The notes under the pieces: generated by a model
What the model was told of the DNA's origin: nothing
What the model saw: the letters and a program-made list of their open reading frames with translations, nothing else
Database searches by the model: none
In this document: positions 35,601 through 44,300 of the stretch, in pieces
How positions within the stretch are numbered: the stretch's first letter is position 1
Layout of the letters: every line of letters starts with the position of its first letter
Source: a virus
Length of the DNA: 64,000 nucleotides
Direction: 5' to 3' (one strand)
Virus record (IMG/VR): IMGVR_UViG_3300032157_000001
Coordinates: 124,001 to 188,000 of that record
Made by a program: the position numbers and the translations under genes

Positions 35601-36469
35601 CACAACTTAATTTACAGAACATCAAAAAAGAGACTGCTAAATTAACGCAGAAGGACATGGCCGATGCTGACGCTTTGAAGCAAGCAAAGGTATATCCAAA
35701 CCCTGATGAATTCTACATCGAACAAGATGAGGATAAAATCCAAGACTTTAAGACTGCAGAAGATTTAGAGAAGGAGGCACTTAAGAAAATGGAGGAAAAA
35801 CAAGCACTTCAAAATGCTGGTAACTCAACAAACAACAGTGGTAAAGAAATCACAAAAAGAAATCTTTCAAAAGAAGAAATGTTGAGATTAGCTATGGACA
35901 GAGGTGATGGTATGCATAACATTGTCTATGACAACAAGCCTTCTGAAAAATTTGAGAAGAGACTTGAAAAAGACATGGGCGAAGATCAATATAAATTAAG
36001 ACAAGAAAAAATGGAATACAGAGAAGACGCACCTATGTACAACAAGGACACTCAACCCACAGATAAGGGTGAAGATACGTTGCAGGACAACAAATACAAG
36101 GTTGGTTACAACGAAGCATTTACTGGCAAGTATACCGATGACTATGGCAAGAGCCGATTAGTTGAATTCATCATTGGAAGCGTTGAAGAAGTTCCTCTTG
36201 TTGAAGAAGGATTCAAATTAAACCTTGAAGGTTTGGGTAACAAGTATACTGTGAAAATTAATGAGAATGAAATCTTTGCAGATGTTGTTAACAAATTTGA
36301 TTACTACCTAGTAGAAAATAAGGTAGTTAAGGTTAAGGTTGGTGCTAAGAAGGAAGCGGCTAAGGATGCTGCAAGTGCTATCCTTGAAGACAGCATGAAC
36401 AGAATGTCTAAATTGATTAACTACAAAGCTGGCGATTTTGTTAATTCTAAAAAATCACTCAAGTTCTAA
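32681..36469 (+). CDS. Very large unknown protein, low-complexity and helical
   Basis: The 1262-residue product is rich in Lys, Glu, Gln, Ala and Asn. It has an N-terminal helical region with ETYGYHWNETIMNIMFNEY, several long linkers with Gln or Ser runs (for example near residues 465-475 and 780-790), Lys/Glu coiled-coil-like stretches, and a compact C-terminal domain (about 1145-1262, including KYTVKINENEIFADVV). No enzyme motif is seen. The strong late-type promoter and the size suggest an abundant virion or internal-head protein, or a protein injected with DNA. The start overlaps the small charged gene; the thioredoxin gene follows after 1 nt. Confidence 0.55.
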   Translation: MGELDSNFKISKPTLKPPSEMGKKIDTQFKTKMRNVGVNMNTIKEDDEKKKEPSLKKKIFSLPKMETLVMTDEYLSNIFNKLKKDAQETYGYHWNETIMNIMFNEYVLNDNAYLQKYKNTKTYNKKRRGEEGVEELEKNLQDKIDTKSDDETPEFDRDEKMSDIETNKDELDNFKQELKKEKMKDSENEVAEQMKKVLAEDEAMNELFGFGKPPVPLTTHKASKNDTYLVRKKDNSAVGVISPNLSPQVNQDTATKFADPNQYTRMPWYMAVKNGVKGVPPEVQDAVPGEFDALQQKYAGVPALGETKGVKMTAGDGFELQFGTTTPAEAEKAANVDSTYQNDLIYQNETTTSASSGAYVGPFPGKRKPVLDKPLWHGGVILKENKDYITNPANFKKYVLMVESVDKLQEMINTEGAGISMEQHAKNILAQLDRMKAENPDLSKLPEFGGLVKHYSELMQGGQPQQQSAVVQQPQVSEHHLNSREDKIAFIAQNGGRDQASLASLGDDEIDSIYRETESGMGINESNYKEAMKTDLKDNGKSVSKDATEKELESKEGLFKGRWNENLNEKAESKSQQRFMGMVHAAQKGELENPSSAVAKAADSMSDKDAKDFASTKHKGLPNHVKEDEIPAQGGEDIYAKIGSLVLPDSGKRPEEVAEFAKGFLRDFMNNMNPEQAYKILSDNLKELNLAEAMNGNTEPDKFQYFADTFANGQFGQLRQLLSDIRKSGELKELRVYLDELGLEDAKNWAFDNLAESMIDDQPDSMARTMDSPELNTSGTGGGSSSSSASVSENDLDVETPAQGDRQDPQAAADAAKFREFLKSKYGVESVADLAPAQKRQIMKDLAAAKAGSEPVAPEEKPDMDFKNFAATDAQRAEFQGKDNKQLSFVAANDANINTLQDYVALEKQYAEQNGEKMFHPMAILASIQTMAPDQRAKFSNVERVLTSRMKGGIEESKKTTKNKGMNEERLTPSQLNLQNIKKETAKLTQKDMADADALKQAKVYPNPDEFYIEQDEDKIQDFKTAEDLEKEALKKMEEKQALQNAGNSTNNSGKEITKRNLSKEEMLRLAMDRGDGMHNIVYDNKPSEKFEKRLEKDMGEDQYKLRQEKMEYREDAPMYNKDTQPTDKGEDTLQDNKYKVGYNEAFTGKYTDDYGKSRLVEFIIGSVEEVPLVEEGFKLNLEGLGNKYTVKINENEIFADVVNKFDYYLVENKVVKVKVGAKKEAAKDAASAILEDSMNRMSKLINYKAGDFVNSKKSLKF

Positions 36470-36470
36470 T

Positions 36471-36797
36471 ATGAGCAAAGTAAGAGAGGTTAGCGACGAA
36501 GAATTACAATCACTACTGATCGATAGTGATAAACCGATATTCATTGATTTTTGGGCAGAATGGTGTGGGCCATGTAAAATGGTTGGGCCGGTTATTGATG
36601 AGTTATCAAATGATTTCAACTCATCAATGGAATTTGTAAAAGTTAATGTTGATGAGTATCCAAATTATGCTGCTCATTATGGGGTTAGAAGTATTCCAAC
36701 ATTCATTGTTATAAAAGACAATGAATTAGTATATCGTCACTCAGGTGCAGCACCAAAATCTTTCTTTGTTGAAAAAATTAGTTCATTGATAGGGTAA
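36471..36797 (+). CDS. Thioredoxin
   Basis: The 108-residue protein is a complete thioredoxin fold: a FIDFWAEWCGPCKMVGPV active site with W-C-G-P-C-K near residue 31, the cis-Pro in RSIPTF near residue 76 and a C-terminal helix. It reduces disulfides in the cytoplasm; in T7 the host version is a DNA polymerase clamp, and phage copies often feed ribonucleotide reductase. No polymerase or reductase is visible in this window. The in-frame start at 36438 lies inside the previous gene; ATG 36471 gives the normal length. Confidence 0.9.
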   Translation: MSKVREVSDEELQSLLIDSDKPIFIDFWAEWCGPCKMVGPVIDELSNDFNSSMEFVKVNVDEYPNYAAHYGVRSIPTFIVIKDNELVYRHSGAAPKSFFVEKISSLIG

Positions 36798-36823
36798 AAC
36801 AGTTAAAAATATTTTTTCTAAAG

Positions 36824-36847
36824 AAGGTGTTTTTAAACACCTTTTTT
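36824..36847 (+). terminator. Rho-independent terminator after thioredoxin
   Basis: AAGGTGTTT and AAACACCTT form a 9-bp stem with a 2-nt TT apex (effective loop is larger by fraying), followed by TTTT. Confidence 0.8.
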
Positions 36848-36868
36848 GTTTTATATTGAGGTACAAAA

Positions 36869-36876
36869 GTATTTAT
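36869..36876 (+). promoter_or_regulatory. GTATTTAT box, long leader
   Basis: The octamer lies 40 nt before the ATG at 36917, longer than the usual 12-21 nt. The leader is AT-rich. Confidence 0.5.
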
Positions 36877-36916
36877 TGGGGTAGGGGAATAAATTTTTAT
36901 TTGAAAATTTGACACC

Positions 36917-37402
36917 ATGAAAAACAACAAAGTCAGAATTGACACAGTGTATAAAGATAATGATGGATATAATGAAATAGAACTCATGAAAGAACTCAAA
37001 GCAAACAACGTCATCAAAGAGAGACTCGAACTTTATAGAGACTTCGTTGTCAATTTGATTTGCTATGCTCATACAACATACTTTGGTCGCGAATTTCTTA
37101 AGAAGAATGAAGACATCAAAGGACACTTTGATTGGGCATTCAATAAGGTGATTGCAGAATTTAAACAAGAAGGAATTAAGTTCCACCACACTGAAGAACT
37201 TCGTGAATACTTCTTTGAATACTTCACGCAGCAATTCTATAATTTTGACACCGTACCTCCAATAAAACAATATATGTCATTCTGGAATGACATCTTTAAT
37301 GTTCACCCAAAAAAGCAGAAGAACATTATGAAGGTTTTGGTTGATTTATATCAAATTTTCGACAATTCTTTGGAGAATAAAAAAAGCTTGGTTGCGGCAT
37401 AA
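36917..37402 (+). CDS. Unknown helical protein
   Basis: The 161-residue product is all-helical by appearance, with aromatic-rich helices (YFFEYFTQQFYNF). No motif is recognised. It is a single-gene unit between a late-type box and a host-type promoter. Confidence 0.5.
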   Translation: MKNNKVRIDTVYKDNDGYNEIELMKELKANNVIKERLELYRDFVVNLICYAHTTYFGREFLKKNEDIKGHFDWAFNKVIAEFKQEGIKFHHTEELREYFFEYFTQQFYNFDTVPPIKQYMSFWNDIFNVHPKKQKNIMKVLVDLYQIFDNSLENKKSLVAA

Positions 37403-37407
37403 TAATG

Positions 37408-37438
37408 TTTGGATAATTCGATTATTTGGTTATATTTA
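37408..37438 (+). promoter_or_regulatory. Host-type promoter TTTG-N19-TATATTTA
   Basis: TTTG at 37408-37411 and TATATTTA at 37431-37438 have the standard Bacteroidetes spacing. The gene starts at 37475. Confidence 0.6.
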
Positions 37439-37474
37439 CACCTTAATAATCTTATTGTAACAATATATGTCAAA

Positions 37475-37732
37475 ATGGACATTCGTATTATCAAAAACGA
37501 TGTACTCACAGAGCTACGGAGTAAAATTTATTTTAATGAGCTTGAAATAAATAGATTATTTACATCAGAAGTGTGTTCACACAAGAAAACAGTCAAACGT
37601 CTAACCAAGCTGATTAAAGAAACTTCAAAATTTTATAACGCCATTGGCCTATTAGATCAATACGTTCCAGATAAGAAAATTGAGGCGGTACAGCCGGAAG
37701 TTCCACAATCAGAACCAACACAACCACAGTAA
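37475..37732 (+). CDS. Small unknown protein
   Basis: The frame is open from 37409, but that region holds the promoter, so the ATG at 37475 (85 residues) is chosen. The product is basic and helical with a Pro/Gln/Glu-rich tail (EVPQSEPTQPQ). No family is recognised. First gene of a five-gene cluster. Confidence 0.5.
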   Translation: MDIRIIKNDVLTELRSKIYFNELEINRLFTSEVCSHKKTVKRLTKLIKETSKFYNAIGLLDQYVPDKKIEAVQPEVPQSEPTQPQ

Positions 37733-37734
37733 GC

Positions 37735-37926
37735 ATGAGCCTAGAAGAGACATATCAATTGTTATTTATTTGTAGCACATTATATCTGCTATATCATACG
37801 TTTTTCTTTACATATAGATTGATTCGAAGAGTTCGCTATGGGTTAGAAACATCCTATGAAATAGGTAAGAGTGGTCTTGTGTTAATATGGATTAGCTTGA
37901 GTATATTCTTAGCATACCTGATTTAA
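37735..37926 (+). CDS. Small membrane protein
   Basis: The 63-residue product has two hydrophobic segments (about residues 8-27 and 45-63). It begins 2 nt after the previous stop. No family is recognised. Confidence 0.45.
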   Translation: MSLEETYQLLFICSTLYLLYHTFFFTYRLIRRVRYGLETSYEIGKSGLVLIWISLSIFLAYLI

Positions 37927-37932
37927 CGTCAA

Positions 37933-38622
37933 ATGATCGAAATAGGAAATTTATCGGAAGCAGAAATCGAAATGCTCAAATTGCATTTTTTGGAAAATCG
38001 CATTATACAAATAAAGGATATACTCAAACCAATAGATGAGTATTTTTGGAAATTTGATTTTAATGCAGAGACTCAAACATATGAGTTGTTCTTGGGTGTA
38101 CCAAAGGATTGGTTACACGACATGAAAATGGAAAACTATAAGATTGATCTCGTTAATGAAAATGAAAATGGGAAAATTGTAAAGATTGTCTTGTCTTCAG
38201 AAGAACATGTTGGCGACCTTGATGAGATGGTGCTTTTTGCTATCGACATCATTCAAAGGAATAACGCCATATTAGCAAAGATCAGAGAGAAGGAGAGTGA
38301 ACTTCAAATCATGAAAGATAAAATGGTTGAAGTGCAAATGGCTCTTGATCGTGAAATTGAAAAATTGAAAGAAATCAAGAGTGGTAATGAACCAGAGGTG
38401 GAAGAAATAGATGATAGTATTGGCACTAATGAACCTGTTGAATGGAGTGCTGAGAAACTGGCGGCAGTACAGAATCATATCAAAACGGTGACTGAAAAGA
38501 AAAGGGCGAAAAAGGAAGAAACAAAAATAGAGACCACAGATACAACTTATGTTGCACCGATAAGTATGTCTCAAGAAGAAGCCGATAAGTTTGTTGAACT
38601 TGTTAGAAATGGAAAAGGTTGA
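37933..38622 (+). CDS. Unknown protein with coiled coil
   Basis: The 229-residue product has an alpha/beta first half, then a coiled coil (about residues 110-155: IREKESELQIMKDKMVEVQ) and an acidic linker to a Lys/Glu-rich C-terminus. No family is recognised. It overlaps the next gene by 14 bases. Confidence 0.5.
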   Translation: MIEIGNLSEAEIEMLKLHFLENRIIQIKDILKPIDEYFWKFDFNAETQTYELFLGVPKDWLHDMKMENYKIDLVNENENGKIVKIVLSSEEHVGDLDEMVLFAIDIIQRNNAILAKIREKESELQIMKDKMVEVQMALDREIEKLKEIKSGNEPEVEEIDDSIGTNEPVEWSAEKLAAVQNHIKTVTEKKRAKKEETKIETTDTTYVAPISMSQEEADKFVELVRNGKG

Positions 38623-38854
38623 GAAAAAGATTGCAATCGATGCCAAAAAAATAAAGCAAGCTAATTTCGAAATAGAGAAAGCACACTATAATGAGATTGA
38701 GCTAGAAAAAAAAACTATAAATGAAGAACTTGAGAGAAGTAAAAGGTATTTAGTTGAAGAGGTACTTCAAGATGGGGAATCTCTACTTGCAGAGATAGAT
38801 CGCAAGGAAAAGAAATCATTCTTGAGTAGGCTTATAGACTTCATATTCAAATGA
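38609..38854 (+). CDS. Small coiled-coil protein
   Basis: The ATG at 38609 is preferred over an in-frame TTG at 38591. The 81-residue product is a nearly continuous Lys/Glu/Ile helix and ends with a hydrophobic-basic patch (SFLSRLIDFIFK), possibly a membrane contact. It overlaps the next gene by 4 bases. It may partner with the coiled coil upstream. Confidence 0.5.
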   Translation: MEKVEKKIAIDAKKIKQANFEIEKAHYNEIELEKKTINEELERSKRYLVEEVLQDGESLLAEIDRKEKKSFLSRLIDFIFK

Positions 38855-39270
38855 AAATCACATTCAACATTGATGAAGAAATTAACAAAATTAAAACCGG
38901 AGACACAGTATTGATTGCTGGCTTATATGGTAAAAATTTTTCATTCATCAACAACAGATGTGGTATAATTAAAGCAATCTTCGTTAGAGTTGAAAATGGT
39001 GTTGTCATCCCTCTTGCAAATGTTGCCATGCTCGATACTGGCATGGAGTACATCATAAACTTCGATTTCATCTATAGTCTCAATTTCAATAGAATAGTAG
39101 ATACTCCATCACAACACATTTTCACTATTGAAAATCCTTTCGTTTACTACGTTCGTAGAAAGAACATTAAACACACCATGCATTTTCAAGATGAGATCGG
39201 GCAATGGATGGGTATCGGTGTGGATAAAAATAGCAAATCTCACGTTATATTGCTTTCTGGTATCAATTAA
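38851..39270 (+). CDS. Unknown beta-rich protein
   Basis: The 139-residue product begins with an SH3/KOW-like segment (IKTGDTVLIAGLYGKNF then GIIKAIFV) and is beta-rich throughout. A binding role is possible. The next gene has its own host-type -7 box. Confidence 0.45.
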   Translation: MKITFNIDEEINKIKTGDTVLIAGLYGKNFSFINNRCGIIKAIFVRVENGVVIPLANVAMLDTGMEYIINFDFIYSLNFNRIVDTPSQHIFTIENPFVYYVRRKNIKHTMHFQDEIGQWMGIGVDKNSKSHVILLSGIN

Positions 39271-39275
39271 TTTCA

Positions 39276-39303
39276 TATATTTGTTGTTCAAATAGCAACA
39301 AAT
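39276..39303 (+). promoter_or_regulatory. TATATTTG box overlapped by ATTTGTTG/CAACAAAT inverted repeat
   Basis: TATATTTG at 39276-39283 has the host -7 sequence. Arms ATTTGTTG (39279-39286) and CAACAAAT (39296-39303) run from inside the box into the ATG at 39302. Confidence 0.5.
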
Positions 39304-40066
39304 GACAAACTACTCGTACACAAACATTTCAAAGACTCTTTTTCTTGATATAGAGTCAGTAAGAGAATACCCCACTTTTGAAGAGTTTCTTAAGCACAAA
39401 AACTTTGACAACTGGAAGAGGGTTGCAGCAAAATATTATGCTGACGCACTTAAAGATGGTGAAGACTTGACCGATGAGCAGATATACTATAACAAGTCTG
39501 CTCTGCATGGTGAATACGCTAAGGTTGTTTGTGTTGGTTTAGGTAAGGCTGCAATTAACTTGTCAGAGACACCGATTATCAGCGCAAAATACAATGACTT
39601 CACGTCACATAATGAGGCATATATTTTGAACATGCTTGCCAAACAACTTGAAAAGTTATACTTGGAAGAACCGGGAACATATATTTGTGGGCACAATATC
39701 ATTGAGTATGACATTCCGTTTTTAATCAAACGGATGATCAAACACAAAATCAAAATACCTCAAATCTTTGTAAATTTTTTGAACGCAAAGCCTTGGGATG
39801 TTAAAATTATTGATACTATGAAAGACTGGAAGATGAACACCAGCAAGATCGTATCACTTGATGTTATCTGTGAGTTCTTGGGTATACCCACATCCAAAGA
39901 TGGTGAAGTTAACGGAAAGTCTCTTGGTAATCATTACTGGTCGAATCAAAATATTTGGACTCCAAATGATCGAACTGCTGATCCAGTACTAGCATCAATC
40001 GCCGAATACTGCAAGAAGGATGTAAGAAATGTCGTTGAAATTTGTGCATATTTAGCAACAGTTTAA
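39302..40066 (+). CDS. 3'-5' exonuclease, PolB-exonuclease-like
   Basis: The 254-residue product has Exo I with D16 and E18 in LFLDIESV, Exo II in GHNIIEYDIPFL (Asp after the N-x-x-x-Y) and Exo III in YCKKDVRNVV. This matches the stand-alone PolB-type proofreading exonuclease family (PF10108-like) known in bacteria and phages. It degrades single-stranded DNA from the 3' end. It has its own promoter. It differs from the RNase-T-like exonuclease at 26431. Confidence 0.75.
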   Translation: MTNYSYTNISKTLFLDIESVREYPTFEEFLKHKNFDNWKRVAAKYYADALKDGEDLTDEQIYYNKSALHGEYAKVVCVGLGKAAINLSETPIISAKYNDFTSHNEAYILNMLAKQLEKLYLEEPGTYICGHNIIEYDIPFLIKRMIKHKIKIPQIFVNFLNAKPWDVKIIDTMKDWKMNTSKIVSLDVICEFLGIPTSKDGEVNGKSLGNHYWSNQNIWTPNDRTADPVLASIAEYCKKDVRNVVEICAYLATV

Positions 40067-40090
40067 AAATATTTGGCTTGGCGTGGCGAG

Positions 40091-40122
40091 AGGCTTTCAG
40101 GGAAACTTGAAGGCCTTTTTTA
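40091..40122 (+). terminator. Rho-independent terminator after exonuclease
   Basis: AGGCTTTCA (40091-40099) pairs with TGAAGGCCT (40108-40116) with one G-T wobble, followed by a run of T. A GTATTTAT box follows at 40135. Confidence 0.75.
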
Positions 40123-40134
40123 TTCTAATGGTTA

Positions 40135-40142
40135 GTATTTAT
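40135..40142 (+). promoter_or_regulatory. GTATTTAT box before holin-like genes
   Basis: The octamer is 15 nt before the ATG at 40158 and after a terminator. Confidence 0.7.
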
Positions 40143-40157
40143 AAGAAACACAACACT

Positions 40158-40376
40158 ATGTCAGAAGCAAATAAAAACACAGTAAAAACGCTTTCAATCG
40201 TTTTAGGGGCGTTTGGAGCATATTGGGCATTTGCCGAATTTGTACCTGAAGGTACTATAGCAAAAACCGTAATGGCCTACCTAATGGGTGCTGCTCTCAT
40301 ATTCGGTATCGTCTTCTTTACCGGTCTCGGAAATCCAATAAAGAAGCTCTATAGAAAAATCAGAGGCATCAAATAA
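40158..40376 (+). CDS. Small two-segment membrane protein (class II holin-like)
   Basis: The 72-residue product has membrane helices at about residues 10-27 and 35-53 and a basic tail (IKKLYRKIRGIK), the usual topology of class II holins. The in-frame GTG at 40083 would read through the terminator and promoter and is rejected. The stop overlaps the next ATG. A holin role is inferred from size, topology and late promoter; endolysin is some 10 kb away. Confidence 0.5.
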   Translation: MSEANKNTVKTLSIVLGAFGAYWAFAEFVPEGTIAKTVMAYLMGAALIFGIVFFTGLGNPIKKLYRKIRGIK

Positions 40377-40942
40377 TGTTGCTTTCATTTCTCATAGCGT
40401 TTGTTCAGAGAGTAATGTCCGGAGCCGTAAATGGGTTTGGGTATGCTAAAAATTTCTTTTGGCTACATGTCGTTTCTGCAGCTATGATTGTACTCCCGTT
40501 TTTGATGGATACTCCCCACAACTGGTTCTTCTACGTAATCATTCCAGCCTATATTATCTCAGTAGCAATGAAGGTCGTTAGCTTTGACGACCAGATTAAG
40601 GGGTGGATAGGCAAGTTTAAAGACATCCACCTTTGGGAAAGCATTGTGACCGGTCTTTTTACGCTATTCCTTGCCCTTACGGGGCACAATCTCTTGATGT
40701 TGGTATTCTCGGTCTATCCGGCTCTAATCGTCCATAAAGGCCTTATAAACATCGGTAGCAAGCTCTCCTTTTTTGCTGAAGCCACAGACGATCCTACAGG
40801 TAAAACCTACGGAATTCCTCTTCTAAAAATTAAGATAAAAAGATCAGGTACTAAATTCAGATTGATCCTAGCTGGCCTATCGATTGTGGGCGCAGTACTG
40901 GTCTACTTATTGGGGATCAACATTAACTTGTCATTAGTTTAA
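40376..40942 (+). CDS. Polytopic membrane protein
   Basis: The 188-residue product has about four membrane segments (near residues 22-42, 48-66, 90-125 and 160-182). Translation is coupled to the holin-like gene. It uses C/G-ended codons more than its neighbours. It may assist lysis or alter the host membrane; no family is recognised. Confidence 0.5.
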   Translation: MLLSFLIAFVQRVMSGAVNGFGYAKNFFWLHVVSAAMIVLPFLMDTPHNWFFYVIIPAYIISVAMKVVSFDDQIKGWIGKFKDIHLWESIVTGLFTLFLALTGHNLLMLVFSVYPALIVHKGLINIGSKLSFFAEATDDPTGKTYGIPLLKIKIKRSGTKFRLILAGLSIVGAVLVYLLGININLSLV

Positions 40943-40947
40943 TCAAA

Positions 40948-41097
40948 ATGACCATGAAAAAAATACCATTAAGTCAATTATCAATTGAGGATAGAATTTC
41001 CGCTAAACAAAGTGGTATAGTTTTAAATGATCGTTATCCATATCCTCCATTTAAAATGGAATATGTGTTTGAATCAGATTTGAAGAAAGTAAAATAA
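40948..41097 (+). CDS. Small protein of 49 residues
   Basis: ATG at 40948 opens a 49-codon frame ending with TAA at 41095-41097; the product begins MTMKKIPLSQLSIEDRIS and has a Pro/Tyr patch (RYPYPPF). It starts 5 nt after the previous stop and ends just before the converging terminator repeats, so it fits as the last gene of this unit. It could also be non-coding. Confidence 0.4.
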   Translation: MTMKKIPLSQLSIEDRISAKQSGIVLNDRYPYPPFKMEYVFESDLKKVK

Positions 41098-41104
41098 TGA
41101 TTTG

Positions 41105-41150
41105 GTGTTATTTTACACCATCATTTACTCCCTCACTTACACCATCATTT
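41105..41150. terminator. Convergent terminator region with direct repeat
   Basis: GGTGT and ACACC bracket TATTTT just after the + unit, and the 14-base unit TTACACCATCATTT occurs twice (41113-41126 and 41137-41150), the second overlapping the end of the - strand gene. Confidence 0.45.
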
Positions 41151-41360
41151 TAAAAGAAAATCTTGATCGACAACAATCTTGATTGGGCCAATAAGATCGA
41201 TATTTTTAAATGACTGCTTCATTATCTGGTCAACGAATTCATTCGCAAAAAATTGATGTACTTCCATGCTGTCTGAAGGAAGATTGAGCACAACCTTATT
41301 TGTTGATATTTGCACGAATTTAACATTTAGACGTGCGGTGGTTTTCATGTATTTTTTCAT
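41145..41360 (-). CDS. Small unknown protein
   Basis: The 71-residue product is mixed alpha/beta (ARLNVKFVQISTNKVVLNL). An ATG at 41348 is an alternative start. It overlaps the end of the SbcDC fusion by 4 bases and is co-transcribed with it. No family is recognised. Confidence 0.5.
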   Translation of the reverse strand: MKKYMKTTARLNVKFVQISTNKVVLNLPSDSMEVHQFFANEFVDQIMKQSFKNIDLIGPIKIVVDQDFLLK

Positions 41361-44300
41361 ACCTCTAATGTAATGGTTGATATTTTATTACTGTCGACAA
41401 CAGCAGAGATAACATAATCTGGTTGAATCTCGTGGTTTTGTTCTATGATGATCAATTTTCTGACTTTGGTCTTTATGATCTTAATGAACTCCAAAAACTC
41501 ATCAACACTTTCCTCCTTCAATTTACCCATAACTTCGTCAAGCATAAATAAGCTCGGCTTCGATTTTTGATTAATCTCATTAAGAGCAACCTTTAGTGAG
41601 ATACTTGAGAATGTGCGTTCCTTACCTGAACCACCAAGACATTCGATGACGGCATTTGGGTGTGTCGCATACGACATCTTAAGTCTCAGATCAACCTCAT
41701 CAAGCCATACGTTGAAATCAACCGGTTGTAAAAAGTCGGATAATGTGTTGTTGATTTTTGGGAGAAGATAGTTGCGCAAAATTTGTGTTGGTACACCGTC
41801 TCTATGAACACAATCCATATAGATGTCCATTACTCTATCGTCCTTCTCTTGCTGGTTAAATCTTTTGATCAAATCTTTTTTGGATATGATTTGTCTTGTG
41901 TTGAATGAGATGTCTCCTTCGGCCTGACTCACTAACGACATTGATGAGTCGCGATCTCTTTTCAAGTTATCAAGAACACTGTCATGAGTAGACACGATCT
42001 TTTCTATTTCTTTGTTTTCGCGGATTTTATCCTGAAGCTCTGTGTACTTTTCAATTTTAGATTCATCAGAAGCTATCTTAAGGAGAAGATTTTCAATCTT
42101 TACCGGAAATGAATTAAGCTCTGCGGAGAGCTTTTCCCTCTTTTCCGCCTCCTGCTTGTCGTTATTTAATTGACCAATTTCAACGGTGATACTTTCAAAT
42201 CCAATTGACTTGTTACTTATTGTTTGTTCAATATTAGCAATTGATTTCTTTAGTTCCTCAATTTTGAGTTGGAAACTATTGTCTGCTGCTTTAAGCTTTA
42301 TTTTATCGGCAATAGCATACATCTCTGTACTTATCTCTTGAATTTTCTTTTCAATATTGACTATTGTCTCAGCACTTTTTTCTTGACCACATGTTGGACA
42401 GTTTTTGCTGTTTGTTAATGTAGCGATCTCGTCTTTCTTTGATTTACCATCTCGCTTCATCATCTCAATTTCGCCATTGTGTTTATGGTGTAACGACATG
42501 GTTTGCTCAATGGCAAGTCTATGTTGGTTAATTTCAGTTCTTAGCTTGAATTCTTCGTTCTTATGATTATCTCTCTCTGAAATAAGAGTAGCTAATCTGG
42601 TTGAGTCATAGGTTCCCTTCAAGGAATTAATGATGGTATTTAGTTGATCTTCTTCCTTTTGCAGGGCTATGATTTGCTGATTATATGTGGTAATGTTTTT
42701 TTGTAATGATTGAATATCAAGCTTTGCAATACTTTGATCTATTTGATGAATCTTTCTTAACTCTTCAGATTTTTTGTCTTGTGCTCTTTTTATATCATCA
42801 TCGATATTTTGAACTAATGCCTTGGCGTTAGTAATTGCCTCATTTTTTCGAATAATCTGTCTTTCCAATTCCGCAATAGCCAATGCCTCATTCTCAAGAT
42901 TGCATACAACACGATCCTTTGCTATAAGCTCTTTTTTATAGAGTTTAAATTCTTTCAGTCTTTGATCAAAAACATCCAACCCCGAATCAGCAAGGATAGC
43001 ATCAAGAAATTCAGAATTGTCTGTAGTCAGAACTGTATTCAATGAATCCGCCGTAGTCAAGGTTATGCGAACAAAATTATCATACGTGCCAATAATCTCA
43101 TCAATGCGCTTTTGTGTTTTGATACGATCACCTTCGTTAAGTTTGTTTAGATCGTTTTCTTCAGTGAACTTATCATCAGGTGAGTTTAATTTAAAATAGT
43201 TAACAACAGTGCTTGCCTTTGAAATCTCACCGTCTTTGCTTCTTGAAATACTTGTAACACGCTTAATACCGTAATATTCACCACTGCACTCAATGATTAA
43301 TCCACCTTCACAGCTATTTGCGTTTGATCGATTGTTAACAAATCTGGCATCACCATTCTTCTTCCTAGAGTCAGTCTCGATAGTCTTGCCGTGTTGAATG
43401 TATGAAAGTAGTTGTATTATGGATGACTTACCGGCAGTATTCTTACCTGTTATCTGGTAAAGACCGTCCATGTCTCTCCAATCAATATCTACTGACTTTA
43501 TGTTGCGGAAATTACGACCCCAAAACTTAACGATAGACCATTGTATGTTAGTTAAGTGCTCAATCACAAGCCTAGACTCAACTATTTCATCTAATTTAAG
43601 AACGGCTTCAATTATATCGTCTTCATGACCAATCTTTTTAAGGTAGTCAGTAAAGATGGTGTGAAGAACCTCTCTCTTTGTGATGTTTTCAAAAATGCTG
43701 ATCTCTTGGGAATCGATCTTGTTTTCTTCGACAAATTCGTTTTTATGTTTATAAGAAAGGGGTGAAAATTTATCAGAAAGATATTTCCATAACTTTCTCT
43801 CGTTCTCCGTATTTTTTATTGCTGGTAGAGTTTGCCACTTAACCCTAATTGAGGGCTTAGGTGAGATATTTGGAATATCAATGTTTAGTGAATCAAAATC
43901 TGTAAATCTGTTAACAACAACCGTGTGAAAATTGTAGTTGTTTTTGACTCTGATGGCTTGATGCTCTCCATTTAAAACATTCCACATTATGTAGCCGTGG
44001 AATTCATCATCTCCTTCAGAATAGTTCTGTGCTATAAGTGATCCTGAGTATGCCTTAGTCTCACCGATGAAATATTGGTGCTTATGAATATCACCAAAGA
44101 ATGAAAAATCGCCCTTGAATTCGGAGAGTGATCGATATGTTTTGCTTTCAAATTCATATCCATTTGGATCAACACATCCGTTTATTGGATCATGAAATAA
44201 ATCGATATAAATTTTTGTTGGGTCTTTTACAAAATCTTTTGGCCAAGGATTGTTTCTCTTCTCACCATGCTTCCAAACACACCACACAATATTGTCGTCG

